A stretch of DNA of 64,000 nucleotides, taken from CAIWHR01 sp963724975. Its GTDB lineage: Bacteria > Pseudomonadota > Gammaproteobacteria > Burkholderiales > Casimicrobiaceae. Under the pieces are notes generated by a model, which made no database searches, was not told where the DNA came from, and was given only the letters and a program-made list of their open reading frames with translations. How positions within the stretch are numbered: position 1 is the stretch's first letter; each line of letters opens with the position of its first letter. The stretch covers positions 310,001 to 374,000 of the forward strand of contig CAVRXB010000003.1 in NCBI GenBank assembly GCA_963724975.1. The letters run 5' to 3'. This document shows, in pieces, positions 63,727-64,000 of this stretch. Both the position numbers and the translations under genes were made by a program.

Positions 63727-64000
63727 CTAGCGGCTGCAGGCTCCGGACGGTTTCCATGCAGAACGGATGCCCCTCTCCTGAGCCGAATCATGGATGACCA
63801 GGGCGAACGCCCGCCGGAGCGTCGTACCAGTGACGTTCAGCTCCATTGGAATATTCGGCGGCACAGTCATGGTTCCTCCGACCTGAGCCCTGTTAGCGCC
63901 AGCCGGAGTCTCCAAACACTGCTCTCCCGCGAGCACGTACCAGCCTTCGGGACCGGGGTGTGTATGCACCCTTGAACTGTCGCCCGGCCGCATGACGGCG
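63727..64000 (-). CDS. Cupin-domain protein, N-terminus cut by window edge
   Basis: The frame runs off the right edge. The visible 88 residues contain the cupin motifs HTHPGPEGWYVLAGEQCLET (metal-binding His, Glu) and VPPNIPMELNVTG. It would be a small sensor- or isomerase-type cupin; more cannot be said. It precedes the RibD-like gene on the same strand by 33 bases. Confidence 0.7.
   Translation of the reverse strand, partial: AVMRPGDSSRVHTHPGPEGWYVLAGEQCLETPAGANRAQVGGTMTVPPNIPMELNVTGTTLRRAFALVIHDSAQERGIRSAWKPSGACSR

Overview
The window reads as chromosomal DNA of a GC-rich betaproteobacterium. The lineage is inferred from gene order, with no marker gene available: a TorF-type porin with glnK-amtB, dacC-dat-ybeD-lipB-lipA, rpe-trpEGDC, a DUF3683 FAD/Fe-S oxidoreductase, a TfpX/TfpZ pilin accessory protein and a small class I cytochrome c. 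I see no rRNA, tRNA, CRISPR array, insertion sequence or prophage. The two ends cut through genes (gshA on the left, a cupin on the right).

Layout. 0-4 kb, minus strand: gshA (partial), then the nitrogen-responsive porin-glnK-amtB operon, preceded by a sigma-54 promoter and two NtrC-type sites. 4-16.5 kb, plus strand: ubiK, comM, kbl-tdh (threonine to glycine), a very large FAD/Fe-S oxidoreductase, an unrecognised 547-residue protein, a YyaL-type thioredoxin-domain protein and a cytochrome c. 16.5-22.7 kb: an inverted-repeat element, a tandem glycine riboswitch and gcvT-gcvH-gcvP-dadA. 22.7-29.1 kb: a second inverted-repeat element, tfpZ-like, dacC, dat, cfa, ybeD, lipB, lipA. 29.1-31.6 kb: mltA, a 34-residue membrane microprotein, apaG, rpe. 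31.6-36.2 kb: a Trp-rich leader peptide with attenuator-like folds, then trpE, trpG, a small LprI-like secreted protein, trpD, trpC. 36.4-41.4 kb: a ugp-type ABC importer with an EEP-family phosphodiesterase. 41.5-48.3 kb, minus strand: two methyltransferases around a membrane protein, trmB, a secreted protein, thiG-thiS, and an ECF sigma factor with its zinc-finger anti-sigma. 48.6-64 kb is more accessory: a second EEP protein, a Cys/Met PLP enzyme, an N-terminally truncated OmpA-like protein, a 2-hydroxyacid dehydrogenase, a secreted propeller-RCC1-multicopper oxidase trio, a broken GNAT gene beside an attC-like site, a serine hydrolase, an orphan peptide-binding protein, a PEP-CTERM protein, a RibD-like reductase, a gene remnant and a cupin.

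How the genes work together. Threonine breakdown (tdh, kbl) makes glycine. The riboswitch-controlled gcv operon cleaves glycine, and lipB-lipA supply the lipoyl group GcvH needs. Several well-conserved genes (amt, comM, the FAD/Fe-S oxidoreductase, yyaL, the lprI-like gene, the second EEP gene, GNAT) are broken by single-base indels. Most of these lie in the first 16 kb, and I suspect sequencing error for most of them.
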